From Takakia lepidozioides (taxonomy: Eukaryota > Streptophyta > Takakiopsida > Takakiales > Takakiaceae), in the NCBI GenBank assembly GCA_030704615.1, contig CM060732.1, positions 42,019,053 through 42,083,052 on the forward strand: a DNA stretch of 64,000 nucleotides, written 5' to 3'. This document shows positions 26,189 through 38,950 of this stretch, in pieces. The notes beneath the pieces were generated by a model, which had not been told where the DNA came from, did not search any database, and saw only the letters and a program-made list of their open reading frames with translations. How positions within the stretch are numbered: the first letter of the stretch is position 1; the number at the start of each line of letters is the position of its first letter. The translations under genes and the position numbers were made by a program.

Positions 26189-27710
26189 ATGAAGCGACCA
26201 ATGGAAAGGCAAGGAGGAAGGGGGTTGGAATGCGTGATATATGAGGGCATGTGTAGCAGCGAGCATAGTAGTAGGATGTGAGAGGGAGTGGGACCACAGA
26301 GATAAGGATGGTGTGGGGCGCTAGTTCTAGATTAAAGACAAGGGAGAAGGCACTTTTGTATAGAGCGGCTGTAGGTGCTGCACGGAACAAGGATTGGGCT
26401 CGTGAAGGACTATCACGGTGGGGGCGAGTGGGATTGTGACAATGTTGAGGCTGGTGAACGACAAAAAGGTTGCGCAGTGGGCCCAACTCGTTCTTTATTT
26501 CTTGTGCAGGCCGGCAACTGTTCAAGCTCACTGTTTTGTTATGATGCGAATGAAGGCTGTCGCCAGGGAGAAGAAGAAAACATAAGAGCAAGAGGTGTGA
26601 AAAAGATATTGAAGTGCTCAAGTGTTACCATTGGAGTATGAGTTGCAGATATCGATGTGATTAGATGCTTGGCTCGAAGACCGACCAGTTCATCGACCGT
26701 GTTTGTATTTCTGCCATCTGGTTTGCGTGCGTTGGAGAGGGGTGACGCCCTTTTACATTTACATTACTAGCGAAATGGCTCTTAGTTACGCCAGTTTCAG
26801 GAGTCTTCTTTCTCTCTCTACTTGACTTGCAAATGGTTTGTACAGTATATGTCTCAACGAACCTGAACATTGATGTTAAGCAAATTGATCAAAAAATAGC
26901 TTGGATGGGATGATCCGCAAATTGCGCAGCTGGTTCCTGTGGCGCATTGTATATAGCTTTAAGGGGCAAGTGTTTCCATACTTTTATCGGTATGGTTGGA
27001 TAATGTTTAAAATATATCGACAAGCTTGGATTTCAATTTGTGAATTCCGAACAGACTATATGAATACATCAAAGGTGGTTCTTCATTCATAAAAAATGAT
27101 CGAAGCACAAATTTAGTATGTTAAAATCTGGTCAATTTTTATCCTACGGCGTCTTTGGTGGTTCTGTTTAAAAACAGCGGAATGGATTTTACCAGAGCTG
27201 AATGTATTTGGAGCATATCTTTCGCAAATGATTGACGTTACTTGGATTTTCTTTTGAATGTGGGAATCCGTGCTTCACGTCTTTGACAATTGTACTATGC
27301 CGATCTTGTAGAGAGAGCTGCCACTCTATCGGATCTCTCCAATTATGCAGTTTCAACACATAGTAGTGTCTTACTAATCTGATGGCACGTTGCTTATTCG
27401 TAGTTCACTAACCGTACTTTTATAAGCATTATCCTTTGTTGTATGGTAATTTAGATATCATTTTTACTATTGTTCTGCAGTGTATGTACTATGCTAAAAC
27501 TCTTTGTAACTTTTTCCAAGTTCTTTTTGTATGCAAGACTATCTCATATTTAATGTAAATGCCAATTATAAGCCCCTTCTTTTTGGAAGGTCGAAAAAAA
27601 AAGAGGATTAATGGAGTGGCCAATGGGGAGGGAGGGTAGGGGTGTTGGAATGGGTGGATATGTGAGGCCATGTGTAGAGGCTTGTATAGAAGTAGGATAT
27701 GTGAGAGGAT
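26189..27710 (+). repeat. Pair of about 100-bp direct repeats, 1.4 kb apart
   Basis: 26189-26290 and 27608-27710 share the order: GGCCAATGG-like start, a GGGTGTTGGAATG-like block, ATATGTGAGGCCATGTGTAG and AGTAGGATATGTGAGAGG. They may be eroded terminal repeats of a short non-autonomous element, or two insertions of one family. Confidence 0.45.
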
Positions 27711-28334
27711 GGCCCCTCCTTCTACTTCTAGTTTCCAAGGAATTCCAAAGAAGTAGGATGAGGCTCTCATGGGATGAGGGAGTGGCCCTTTTCTAGAAAG
27801 CTCCACCACCGCCTTGAGACAGCATATGAAAGGGGGGGGGGCTTCTTCTCCCTCCACCTTACTTTGGTGGTCCTTAAGAATGTAGCTTTGGAACCTGAAC
27901 CATCTAACTAGTACATTTCTCCATCCGTCTCTCCACTGAGCTCTCTTATACATATATATATTAATTAGATTATTATTATTATTATTAAAAAACTTAAATT
28001 ACCCAAATTTAAATTTAAATTTAAGTGACCCAAATCTTAAATGTCCCAAATTACGTGAGAAGAACTACATATCATTCTTACTATTGCTTTGAAAAGCTTT
28101 TAGGTGATTGCTCAGCTTGCCAGTTTCCAATTTGACAAATGCATATTATTCTGGGGCAATACATGTAAGCAAGTGGAGTAGCTGGCAGTCATCTATGATG
28201 GGTTTCCATCAAGTTATGTACATGTCAGGAAGCTGACATGTGGGATATCTAAGCATCTTTTGTACTACCGATGGTGGATCCGATCTGGCTCAACTGAAAG
28301 GTCTCCATAGATTTTCTAGCAATATAAAATCTAA

Positions 28335-28490
28335 CCAGCAGCTGGTAGCTCAGCTGGAGAGTGACACAAAGCACTTTGTGTCACTGGTTTGGGGCTCCAA
28401 TCCTGCCACCTTGTCCAGTGTGGTCTGGTTTCATGGCCTGTGGGTCTGGGGATGGTTTCTCCTGTATGCTTCATGGCTTACATGAAAGGG
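28335..28490 (+). mobile_element. tRNA-like SINE head, second family
   Basis: GGTAGCTCAGCTGGAGAGT reads as a polymerase III A box (tRNA D-arm), and GGGGCTCCAATCC about 40 bases later reads as a degenerate B box. The match to a true tRNA is too poor for a functional gene, so this is a tRNA-derived SINE or pseudo-tRNA. I did not see a target duplication. Confidence 0.5.
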
Positions 28491-29437
28491 GGAGCCCTGC
28501 AATATCAGCAAACAGTACCAGTGCCAAGCAAGAGTCTTTGCTTTGTTCAAATAATTGGATTGCAGTAGCAGGACGTGAGCAGGTGGACGTGAGTGAGGTC
28601 CGGTCTTGTTGTATCAGAAGTCCTTCTGTTCGGCAATTGCAATATTATTAGCAAACTGTACCGGTGCCAAGCAAGAGTTTTGCTTTGATCGATGCAGTAC
28701 TCTGCAACAGGTCTGCAACTCCCTTCTTAAGAATCGATCAGAAGACCGTGTCCTCCAAGTTCCCGCGTAACCTCCCGTTGTCCCTTCTGGACGTGAGCAG
28801 TTCGACGTGAGTGAGGTTTTGTCTTGTTGTATCATAGTCCTTTTGTTCAGCTTAGACGTGTGTGGTCCTACTGTTGCAATTGACTGCCATATTCGATTTT
28901 GCAGATCAGAGTAATGGAGAAGAGGGACGAACAGCCTGACCGACTCGACACGACCATCATCACTAGTCCAGAGTCCAGTCTGAGTCCAGTGCAGTTTTCA
29001 AACCAGAGAAATTATGAAGTATGGATAGCATTATGATGACATCACGGATCGCGCTCTTGTCACTTGAGTGTAGTCAGTGCCCTTGACCGCTTCGTCCCAT
29101 CTTCAACGAAGACCCAGACCCCCACGGGAACCATGCTAGCTGCACTGGACGAGTCGATAATGGATCGAAGAGCTGAACATTCGATACAGTTGTACTGAGG
29201 AAACCGTATTGGTGGTGCTGTTGGAAAATGCTGAACATGGCTCTGCTGGGTTAATAATATACTTAACACGGAGTACATGCCAAACTTATTGTAATAACTC
29301 GGGTGTAAGGATAATCTGGGAGATCACCAAGTTCTTACACCTTTGGAAACCATTATAAATATGGATGAAATATCCATGTATACTTGTCTTGAAGTAATTT
29401 GTTTGCCAATGGAGAGAGTCGCGGTCCAAAAAAGAAG

Positions 29438-29590
29438 AGGTTGACGCTCCCCAAGGAAGTGAAAATTATGGTGTCTCTTCATCCCAAGCGACTACTGCCT
29501 TCCATTGGATTTTGAACCTTAGAAGACCTGAGCTATGAAAAGGCAAGGCAAAAACTCCCAACCACTGGGCTACCTGCTCTAGTGCGAGTA
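29438..29590 (-). mobile_element. Degenerate tRNA-derived SINE
   Basis: Same family as the SINE at 54.4 kb. On the minus strand the A-box region AGCAGGTAGCCCAGTGG is followed by a diverged B box, GGAAGGCAGTAG and the tail region. It is more decayed than the 54.4-kb copy. Confidence 0.65.
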
Positions 29591-30200
29591 ACTTCCAGAA
29601 CCTTTGCATAATCGCGCCTGCCTGCCATGGGGGAGGCCTGGTGCTGTACTAGTAACTTAGTTGTAACTTGGAGGCCCATCACGTAATTCTCACCATTACT
29701 GTATGAACATGGTGTATGTATTTCATAGGTTAAAATTATACATAAGAGGTAGCTGTAAACATTGCTGAAGGGTCAACAAACATGTACAAAGTAGCTTACC
29801 TGTCTGATTTCCTTACAGACATAGAGCTTTTTGAAACCAGGTGATTGCTCACCTGACCACCATGCATAGTATTTATGTGTATATATCCATGTAAGAGCCT
29901 AGTAAGCTTTGAACTCACATTTGAGAGGTTAAAAATAGCCCAAACCCAAGACCACCATGAATGAGTCCTTCCCCTCTGATTTTCTTAAATAGGTCTTTTA
30001 CAGGATTTTGTAATGTAGGTCTTGATGTGGTGCTAAGTAGGCAGGCCCTGTCAGACCTCTCAGACCATGGTCCATTCATATCTAGCTCAATCCCTTAAAT
30101 GGATAAAAACAGAGATCCGGCAATGCATCCTAACAAAGCCGTTCTCTACAACTTTCTTTATAAGAAACTCTGAAACACCTGGACATGGGAAATGTCACTA

Positions 30201-30730
30201 CATCAAACTTAGAGGTCTCGATGATGATAATTCGGCAGTTTAAATGCCAAGTTGAGTGCGAGTTCATCCGTTGGGCTCATACTGAATGCTTCTTGAACCC
30301 AGAGGGGCAGTATATATGTCACCAATTCTCAGACACAGCCCAGTGTTCCAGCCGAAGAGAATGCAGCGTGGGCTACTACCTGCTTGAGCTGCTCCTTTTG
30401 TTGGAAGCATTAATAAGTCTTGCAAATGAGATGCGCTCACTCTTTGCAGGCCGATTGTTAGGCTCTCAGCTTACTCCGATCTTAACTTATACTCGAATCA
30501 TTACTGTAAAAAGTTGGAGTGAAGTTATGACACTCCCGCGCTTGTGTGAAGGGTCTCCGCCACACACACACCACAAAATATCCCGCCATCCACGGGACAG
30601 CACAGTGAAGCGATAAGTAACGGACGGTATCCGTCGGATGGAAGTACGGGGATATTCGATTGGGATGGGGACACCCACTACGCACGTCGCATTATTGGTG
30701 CTGCACCAACCTCCACTTGAGCCTCTTAAT
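30201..30730. repeat. GC-rich module R, copy 3, with AP2 3'-flank remnant
   Basis: TGCAGGCCGATT, AATCATTACTG and TGAAGTTATGACACTCCC match 23.99-24.11 kb. The following ACGGTATCCGTCGGATGG and GCATTATTGGTGCTGC match 14.9-15.05 kb and 38.45-38.53 kb. So a flank remnant and a module copy sit immediately before the second AP2 segment. Confidence 0.55.
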
Positions 30731-32218
30731 TAATTGTCCCCACCTCGGGACAAGAGAAAACGTATTATTGAGGAGAGCTTAACACATAAGCAAGTTAATT
30801 TAAACTCACTTGACCGGCATGGTGGTGCCGGGGTTCGAACCAGGTGTGAGGTGGTAGAAAGTAGACGGACAGGATGTGCCCCTTGTTAATATCCACGGTC
30901 AGGATCAGGAGACATGTCTTGTCACGTCTACATGAGCGCCACGTGCGACTTAATGGGCCGCGTTGGAGGACGTCCCTGGTGAGCCAAGGAAGGGGTCTGT
31001 GTAAAAGAAAAGATCTACTGTGCCTCCCCTGACTTCGTTGACCCTCTCAACCGATGTTCGCCACGTTGCAAGGCTTAAGTCGATGGTGTTTTACATAGTC
31101 TCTCAGGGTCGAATTGCCTCTCTCTCTCTGTCTCTCTCTCTCTGTGTCTCTCGTGTTGGGCAGTCGCGACCACGATGCTCAGGACTCTGTTCTTGGGCTA
31201 CACTACACAGTGAAGGGTGGAGAGTGTCCTGCTGGAATGGTGGTGGTGCTGCGCTGCTAGAGGATCCGGTCCTGTGGTGGTGAAGTTCGAGGTGCTGGTG
31301 CGGTATCGGTGGTGAGAATCCTGAGGCCCCACTTATACTACGTCCTCTCTCTTCTTTCTCGCTATCACCCCAGGGCTTCTTTTCATCTAAATTGAATAAA
31401 GAACCAGGTCGCCTCAGCATGCGTTAGATAAATGTACAGTATAGTTTTCAATTTGAAGTCCTCCATTTTGCAAGTTAGCAAGCGAGGTTGGTATCTGCAA
31501 TGTTGGTTCAGCAGACCTAGCATACAAGAGATTAACAAGTTTTAAGTCAATGAGAACGTGTCGAGAGTCCGTACCATACAGTCTTGAGATTATTACCTAG
31601 CTGTTTTTGGCCTCACAAGAAACTTCTCGCTCCTAAGGGAAGAAACAAGTAATGAAGGCTTGGTAACAGTACGTCTAACATGAAATTAATTACAATGCTA
31701 TCAACTTACAAGCCCACGATGTACTGAATTCAACATGCGCAAATCTTAGATACCATGTTCTCATGACACCCTAACTGGTTTGGGGAACGCCTGCAGTGAT
31801 TGTTGGAGTCTCTGCTGTTTATGTATGAGCGTTTTTTCCTCGGCTTCCTTGGCCTTTTCAAAGAAAAACACAATTTTCAGTGCGTAAATAGAGATGGAAA
31901 CAAGGCAAAGCAGGCACAACAAGCTGATTAAGCCTAAGTGCGATCGAATCATTCTCTTTGGTCATTTCTCCCCAAGATGGGAGGCAAAAGGGAGGGGATT
32001 AACCTCAGTTCCCATGGTGCTGGCTTCAGCCAACTTTGTGTTTTTGGGACCTGATAAATCTCCTGTAGTGGTTCACTCCTGTACTCATGAGGAAAACTAA
32101 TAATGTTATATCAGTACTGGGTCAGTAGTAATCTGCAACTACTTCACAAATTTTTTCTTACGCCTGTTTGTTACGCCTGTACGTTTGTGCAGGTTTGGTT
32201 CTCGGTCCTAGTCTAAGG
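30731..32218 (+). promoter_or_regulatory. Upstream region and leader of AP2 gene 2
   Basis: No coding exon is seen. A B-box-like GGGGTTCGAACC lies at 30831, a CT microsatellite at about 31117-31153, and the leader-intron acceptor TTTGTGCAG just before GTTTGG at 32193. This arrangement mirrors AP2 gene 1. Confidence 0.5.
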
Positions 32219-35200
32219 ATGTTGCATGTGAACCACCTTCAACAAGACATAGCCATGGAATATCTTACACCGATGACAGCAAATTTCTTCCCCACACACC
32301 CTGGGTTCTCTGAAGTGCCTTTGCAGAGTGCAATGTCCAACTATGGACCAGAAACCGGATATTCCATGGAATATTCTCCGGATGAGGGACTCAACAATGT
32401 GTCACATCCCGTGACTCCTCTTGATGTGGGAAATGGCGATCCTTCCAGTCTTTCCAGCCAATCATGCCCTATGGTTCAAACCCATGGGATGGAAAGCCTT
32501 GGAGGAGGGAAGAGCGATCAATATGGGTGCCAGCTGGATCACGGGACTCTCAGCCAGATATCTATAAGACAAAATCTTCCACAGCAGGTTATGCCTACAT
32601 CTTTTTATATGATCCTAAGAAATTTAGTGAGCACTAGCTTTTTTTTTCTTTGACAATTCTTCTTCTTTCTAGTATGTGGGAACCTCTTGTAAATTGGGAC
32701 TTTGGATGTACGATGTGAGCAGAATGAAGCTCTTATGGAACCAGCAGCATCGCGAACTAAGGCTAGAAGAAAATCCAGTCAATCTAGCCGTGGGCCACGC
32801 AGTAGGTTCAACCTCAAGGGCGTCACTTATTACAAACGAACCCATCATTGGGAATCTCACATCTGGTAAAGCATCTTCCATCATGGTTGTCCAAGGCATA
32901 TTTGAGTCAAGACTTTTTCACATGCAGCTCAGATTTATATGGATGCCTTTGCTCTTAGGGGCTTAGGTTCTTTTCTGGCATGGGCCGAGTCCTACATGAG
33001 AAGAACAATAACAATAGAAGAGGGCCTAATTATCTATGACATAGCTGCAAGCTACTCTTTTTATTTTCAAGTTAGTGAGGCTACTAATTGGTCTATGGTG
33101 TTATATGTGTACTGCAAGAGGCAGGTGGAAGAATACCTATGCAAGTAGCTAATTCTCCACTTTACATTGTGTCTATATTTGGCAGGTCCAGGATTGGAAG
33201 AAAAAAACAGATTTACATTGGTTAGTTATCTCAAGCAATGCTTGGTATATCATAGAAATAATTCTCTCGACCTTGCATATGAACTGTGGTTTCAGACATT
33301 AATGAGTAATTAGACGCAATTCTTTTTATTTCTTTGTTTGCAAGGGCGCTTAACCAAATAGCTCTTACTCACCTGGGATATTCTGTTATGGCTAGTACAT
33401 TGAAGGTTTTGTGCTTTAGTAAGTGTATGTCTATCATTTCCTGACTTAACATCTGCTGGCCGTGTCCAATATTCCACACAGGTAGATCACAGACAAAAGA
33501 AGCAGCCGCCAGGTACAAACATTACTTTTCTTGAGATGAATTCAGAAAAGAATGAAACTGTCAGATTATATAAATTTTAATTTTTCAAGGTACCATCATC
33601 TAACATATCACTATGTTGCCTGGTTGACAATGTGAACTAGGTTGTTCGATATCGCAGCACTTATCTTTCGAGGGCCAGAAGCCTTCACAAACTTTGAGGC
33701 CAAGTGCTATGCAAAGGACCTCCTCAAAGTAAGAGTATCTAAGTTTCACACTTTATAATGTATACTTTGCTGTCGGCAAAATGGTACACTTAAAGGCGCC
33801 CAGAAGGTAACATAATGATACTAACAATATTATGTATGTGGCTGATTGCAGTTGAGAGGTCGTCCAGCCAAACAGATACTCATTTACCTTCGGCGGGAGA
33901 GTAAGGGACCGGGCGCTGTAGCCCCATATCCATGCGTGAAGATTCACTTTCCAAGCAAAAAATACATGGCTGAGTACAAGGAGAAGAGAAAGAAGTAAGT
34001 ATATCTAGTTTCCAGGGGAACACCCGGTCTTTTTATAACTCACCTTTCCACTCCAGAGGTCTAATATTTGAATAGACTGCGATGTATTGAGCACTGGAGT
34101 TAGTGTTTCGTAGTCGACTTGCCAGTCCTTTCCAAGTACCTCACTGATTATATATTTGTGAGGGCAGCCAGGGAAAATTTGTGTTCGGGTTCAAGCCCTC
34201 CAATCTGCATTTCAAGGCTCAATATTATTGCAGATATGTTTGTAACAAATGATATTTCAGATGATTGTTTTATTGCGTGAAATTGACCATTTTTTCTTCA
34301 TTGCAGATCAACAACAATAGGCCTCTTTGACACGGAAGACGAAGCTGCGGAGTGCGTATTATTGCGTTCACCACCACTACTCTTTCCATGTTAATATAGC
34401 TTTGGCTATACCGAAATTCTCTCTTACGGTTGAATATTGGAGACCAATGCAGCTGTGCCCAGCACCAGAGACATATCCGAAGTCTTATCAGCTACTTGTT
34501 CAGCTTTTTAATTGGTTTTTTGTGCTCCTCGTTTCTTAATGGTTCAGTTACATGGTTATAAGCTGAAGGAAGTGTTTTTGTGTTTTGCAGTGCAGTTACA
34601 ATTGAAGCCAAAAAGAGAGGCAACAAAAGTTTGGTTGACCTTATATGGCACACCAGTTGTGTACGACAAATCCCATCCTCCTTCGAAGAGGAGGAGGACG
34701 ACATGGGTATGTTCAGAAATTGAATTTCGTAGGTATCCATTTTTTTAGAGTTGAGGCTTTCACGCTCTGAACTAGTTGTAAACTGTCATACAACTTGGTT
34801 ATGCATGTAAGATGCTTCATTAGAGACTTATAACAGGCCATACTTATGAGGGTGTAAAGATGATCATCCCTACCATAAGATCATAGTTTTAGTAATGCTG
34901 CTGAAGTACCTGACCAGACATTTGGCTATAATCTCAATGTGGCAAGATCTGAATGTGTTCAATGTGTTTAGGTGCAGACCCAAGCTCAAACCCTGAAGAC
35001 AGGTTAATAACCTGGAGTGACATCACCGAGAAGATGAGGACATTGAAGCTGCAAAATATGGAAATTACTCAACCGACCCATGCAACTGAAACAAAGAGCC
35101 CAACTACAACAAGGACCACTTCTATCACAGGTACATATTTGAGTTCAAGACCACATAGAGATACTTTCGAGCTTTGAAAACATAAAAATTAACAAATTAG

Positions 35201-36270
35201 GGGATTAATTTCCAAGCACTTGGCCAGTTCAGACATCAATTAATTGATAGCTGATGATTCAGAATTTCCAAATAAGCTCATATATAATGACCAATGATCA
35301 CTAGAGGTAGGATTTTATGTGCATGCCAAAAGAGACAGCTTTCAACTGGTTAAGTTCTAACTGTTACAACTGCTTCCAAGTGCTAACTGCTCTTCATAGG
35401 TGTCTTTTAGTATTTCTGGAGGATGAATTTAAGCTTCATTTCTTAAAGTACTCTTCTTGAAAAGCTGGTGGAAGGATGTTGAAGGTTCTGAGATTGTTGC
35501 CGTTACAGTGCATGGCTGGTTAGATGCATGATGAATATGCTCGTGAAAGTAAAAGCATTTCAGCTTGCAAGTACGCATGCTATAATTGACAGAGTCTGAA
35601 GGAAATAGGGCCAAGTTTAGTCGCTAAGTTCTAGCACTTGAAATTCTTGTATTGACGGCTGATTAATGGTTGACTTTCAGAAGCGGATGAGGTTTTCCCC
35701 CCTGAGGAGACTCAGCTACAGCCTAGCTGTGAAGGTGAAGGTGATATGTATTTTGGCCAACCCTGTGCATTTATTAGGCCCACTAAACCTACTGCTTTGA
35801 GGCCTACGGTGGCATCTGCAACACCTTGTGGTCAAGGACAGGGTCCCCTCAACCCCCCTCCAGGCCTTTCCAGTGCCTCTTTGGACGGTCAAGAAATTGA
35901 AACCCCCAGCCAAGCAGCACAGCGGTACAGCCTATGGTGGAGTCAGACTATGTTGGATCAGTGGTGCATTGATTTTATGCGGTATTTTCAGTTGTATGCC
36001 GCTAACCCAGCCATTAACCCGGCACTGCACTCTCCTGGTGATCATGTCCATTGGTCACTTCCAATATATGCCACCAACCCAGCCACTAATTGGACACTGC
36101 CATCTGGTGGTGATCATGTCTGGCATAGGCCTCTTTCAACATATGCCACTAATCTGGCACTGCAATCTGGTGGTACTCATTCAGATCCCCCTAATCTTCC
36201 TCAATATGTGGCTGTGGCAAGAGGAAGAGAGCAGGAATGTACTTCAATTTTTGGAGGGAGCCAGCATTAA
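32219..36270 (+). CDS. AP2-family transcription factor 2, paralogue of gene 1
   Basis: Ten exons join in phase to 572 residues: 32219-32587, 32723-32865, 33186-33220, 33482-33512, 33641-33728, 33852-33994, 34307-34351, 34591-34706, 34972-35130 and 35681-36270. The first AP2 domain (about residues 150-215) reads FNLKGVTYYKRTHHWESHIW, RKKQIYIG and LFDIAALIFRG. The linker has [12 protein letters not shown]. The second repeat (about 238-320) is decayed but keeps GLFDTEDEAA. Two internal exons have exactly the lengths seen in gene 1 (31 and 88 bases). The C-terminus has LDQWCIDFMRYFQL followed by three repeats of about 27 residues (YATNPATN, SGGDHV). Gene 1 has an intron here that gene 2 lacks. 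The ORF is intact. Confidence 0.88.
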
Positions 36271-38180
36271 CTCCAGCAGTCTGAGGCATTACAGCTTGCA
36301 TTTCTTCCCAAGGAGCAGATTATGGTCAGAAGGAGCAAAACGACCCTGAGCCTGAGCCTGAGGTATATTTCACCCTATAGTCCCCCCAAAAAATTACAAG
36401 TATGCACAAACTAAATAATTAGAGGGCTGCAGCACATAGTTTTGCAGTTGCTAGTTTACCCTCAGGAAAGTCTTAAAATAGGGTAACCTGCAATCTGCTC
36501 TTATTAGACCAGAGAAACACCATGACAATAAAGCAACCTTGGTGTAATGATTTGGAAATGAGATACGTTCTTCTTCTAAACGGAACTTCTCAGAGGCTGT
36601 GCCTCTGTATTTGTTATTGTTGTTATTATGGGGTTGTTCTACTTCTTGTGTAGGTCCTTTAATCTGTGTAATGAGACCTACGAGCAATGTCCAGACATCT
36701 CCATCTTTTCAGGTCCATGCCATAGCATCTTTTTCTTATTAGGGATCAAGTGAGAGTCAGTATCAGACATCTTGTGTGTGTATGAGCCTATAAGCAATGG
36801 GCACCTTAATCCTTTTTTGGTCCCACAGGGGAAAGGAAGAGCTTTACTCAACAGAACCCAGAACCCTCCAAGGAGGAAGAAAACAAATGTGAGGCATGAT
36901 ATGCCACTTTAACCTACTAAGCCCCAAATCTCATCTTAATCCTTTCAGTTAATCTCCAGTAATGTCCATACCATCTTTTTCTTCGTACCAAATCTTCTCT
37001 TTTGGGTAAAACATGGGCTGAGACCTGTCATGAAGATCAAGTGAGATTCACTCTCTGTAATTTTTCATTTATCTTGAAACCCTCTCTCTTCCTGCTATAA
37101 AGATCATGTGACAGTCAATATCAAATGCATATTTCGATGTGCAAACAACCTAAGTCAATCTCTGAAGCAGAAGAGGTGAATCCATGTCAAAGAGGTCATC
37201 ATGTCCTCCAGAGCTTTATCTATGAAGTAGTGGATCTAACCTTCTTATCTCAACACTAGAGGTATCGCAGTAAGTAAGCCTTCTCTATGCATGACGTGCT
37301 CATTATATTAAGTACTCTTGTGAGTGAGAGTTAGCTTGGTTATACTTCTCACAATCTCAGAAGTAACTGCAAACTCTGTCTTATGGGTCTTCTCCTTACA
37401 AACCGTTACTCTCTAGGTCTTTGCCAATTCCCTCCGTTTCGGTGCAGAAAAAGTCTTATGAGTACATTCTAAGTGTAAGTTTCTATGGAAGAAATCTGAA
37501 ACATTTGGTTGAATGATGTGGTTCGAATCTGGTAGATGACTAGTGTAAGGTCGCTTAATCAGTTATGCCAACATCCATCCACGTTTAGTAGTTATGGGAA
37601 CACCACCTGGGAGCAATATGGGCCGGAACATTGAGAGGCTCACTAATAATCGACAGATTATCACAGATCATTAGGCCTGCATCCATAATCATTAGATGTA
37701 TTTTCATCTTCTATAGTCCAATTATATCTACTGTGGAAGAAGTGACAAGTAGAAGTCATGAGGTCACATGGGTTGCATGAGGCTTCCGCTTCTACCACAC
37801 TTGATGCTCCGGCTCTGCCCATCACCAACCTCAAACTTCAAGGTGCTTCTTGAGGGTCCTTTGCTTTACACAAAAGACACTCCAGTATCCTGTCAACTCG
37901 GGGTGGGCCAAGCGTTCCAACCGCGCCCCCTCCCCCGGCACTTGGAAAATTCTTGACGGTGCTGTATGGGACTATAAAATAAGAGAGGCCATCAGGCTGC
38001 ATTCTAGTTTTCCTGCCACATGACTTCACATCCTCCCTTCCAGAGAAGTGAAATTGAGTCTTGCTATCATAGTCCTTTCAAACGCAGTATACGCGCGTCA
38101 GGTCCTTTTGTTGACTGCAGTTTGTCTGCAAAGTTGTATGTTTTTCCAGGAGAAGAGCTCTAATACCTTCAGGCCGACTG
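36271..38180. other. 3' flank of AP2 gene 2, duplicated segment
   Basis: Non-coding. It shares ordered blocks with 22.4-24.1 kb, as listed for the first flank. No other feature seen. Confidence 0.55.
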
Positions 38181-38570
38181 GCAGGCTGACGGACTGAAGC
38201 TACTCTTTGCAGAACAGATTAGAGAAGATCATCTTATGCTCATCGCTCAATATCATTACTGCAAGAAAGTGGACTGGATTCCGCTCTCGAGTGGGCCTCA
38301 CCGAGTCCTCCTCACTCTAGTCATCCCATGTTTTGGTAAATATTGGACGTCCAAGAGTCGTTCGTCGCCTCGACGACGGGTCTCCACACAATTCGACGGG
38401 AAAAAATATATCCGGCTATGGACGTTTCAGCCGCGTCAAGCGTCGAGCAACGGATGGAATCCCAGGGACGGAGATGCGGTACCTGACGGCCACTAGCCGG
38501 GACATTGCATTATGGGCGCTGCCGCCCTACACGTCACTTGAGTCCACGCCGGGTTTTCCCATTTTCTTTT
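38181..38570. repeat. GC-rich module R, copy 4
   Basis: It carries CTCTTTGCAGAACAGATTAG, TATCATTACTGC, GTCGTTCGTCGCCTCGACGA, AGCAACGGATGGAATCCC and GCATTATGGGCGCTGC, in the same order as copies 1 and 3. It closes the second AP2 segment. Confidence 0.6.
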
Positions 38571-38950
38571 TCTTTTTCCGGGTTTATTTATTTATTGGTA
38601 TATTAATTTTAAAAACTTATTTAGAAAAACTTATTACGTAATAATATTATATAATATGTGTATGGGTCATGGATGGGGTGCCTATCTTGGTCATGATGTG
38701 GATAGGCCTGGTCATGATATGCATTTGTCGGCATCACCGTAGAGCAAGAGTAGGTATATAGATATTGGTATGACTGGTATTCGTATGTGAAGGTAATACA
38801 GGCATGGTCGTATGGTGTGGAGGCAATGCAGGGAACGTTGGCGTGCACACGAATATAGGCAGGGTGGTGCAGTGTCAGTCTGGAGGAGCGATAGGTATAT
38901 CCGATGCCGCCGCAACATTTAACGGAGGATTGTCAACGTATCTTCTACAT

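Larger units (their letters stand above)
24131..30200. other. Repeat-rich filler between the two AP2 segments
   Basis: I found no gene. It holds SINE pieces (26065-26132, 28335-28490, 29438-29590), a pair of related repeats (26189-26290 and 27608-27710) and an AT-rich stretch at 27950-28030. The open frames here lack any family signature. Confidence 0.5.

Noticed and set aside
26163-26621. 152-residue minus-strand open frame with a signal-peptide-like start
   Set aside because: It overlaps one of the paired repeats in filler DNA, and its composition reflects the repeat, not a protein family.
27489-27953. 154-residue minus-strand open frame
   Set aside because: It overlaps the second of the paired repeats and a poly-G run. 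No motif seen.
28341-28412. Functional tRNA gene
   Set aside because: The acceptor stem and T-arm do not pair well. Fits a tRNA-derived SINE better.
30708-30717. AACCTCCACT, a single arm of the palindrome outside the 57-64 kb block
   Set aside because: There is no second arm, and it lies inside module R where relatives have different bases. It is a chance match.
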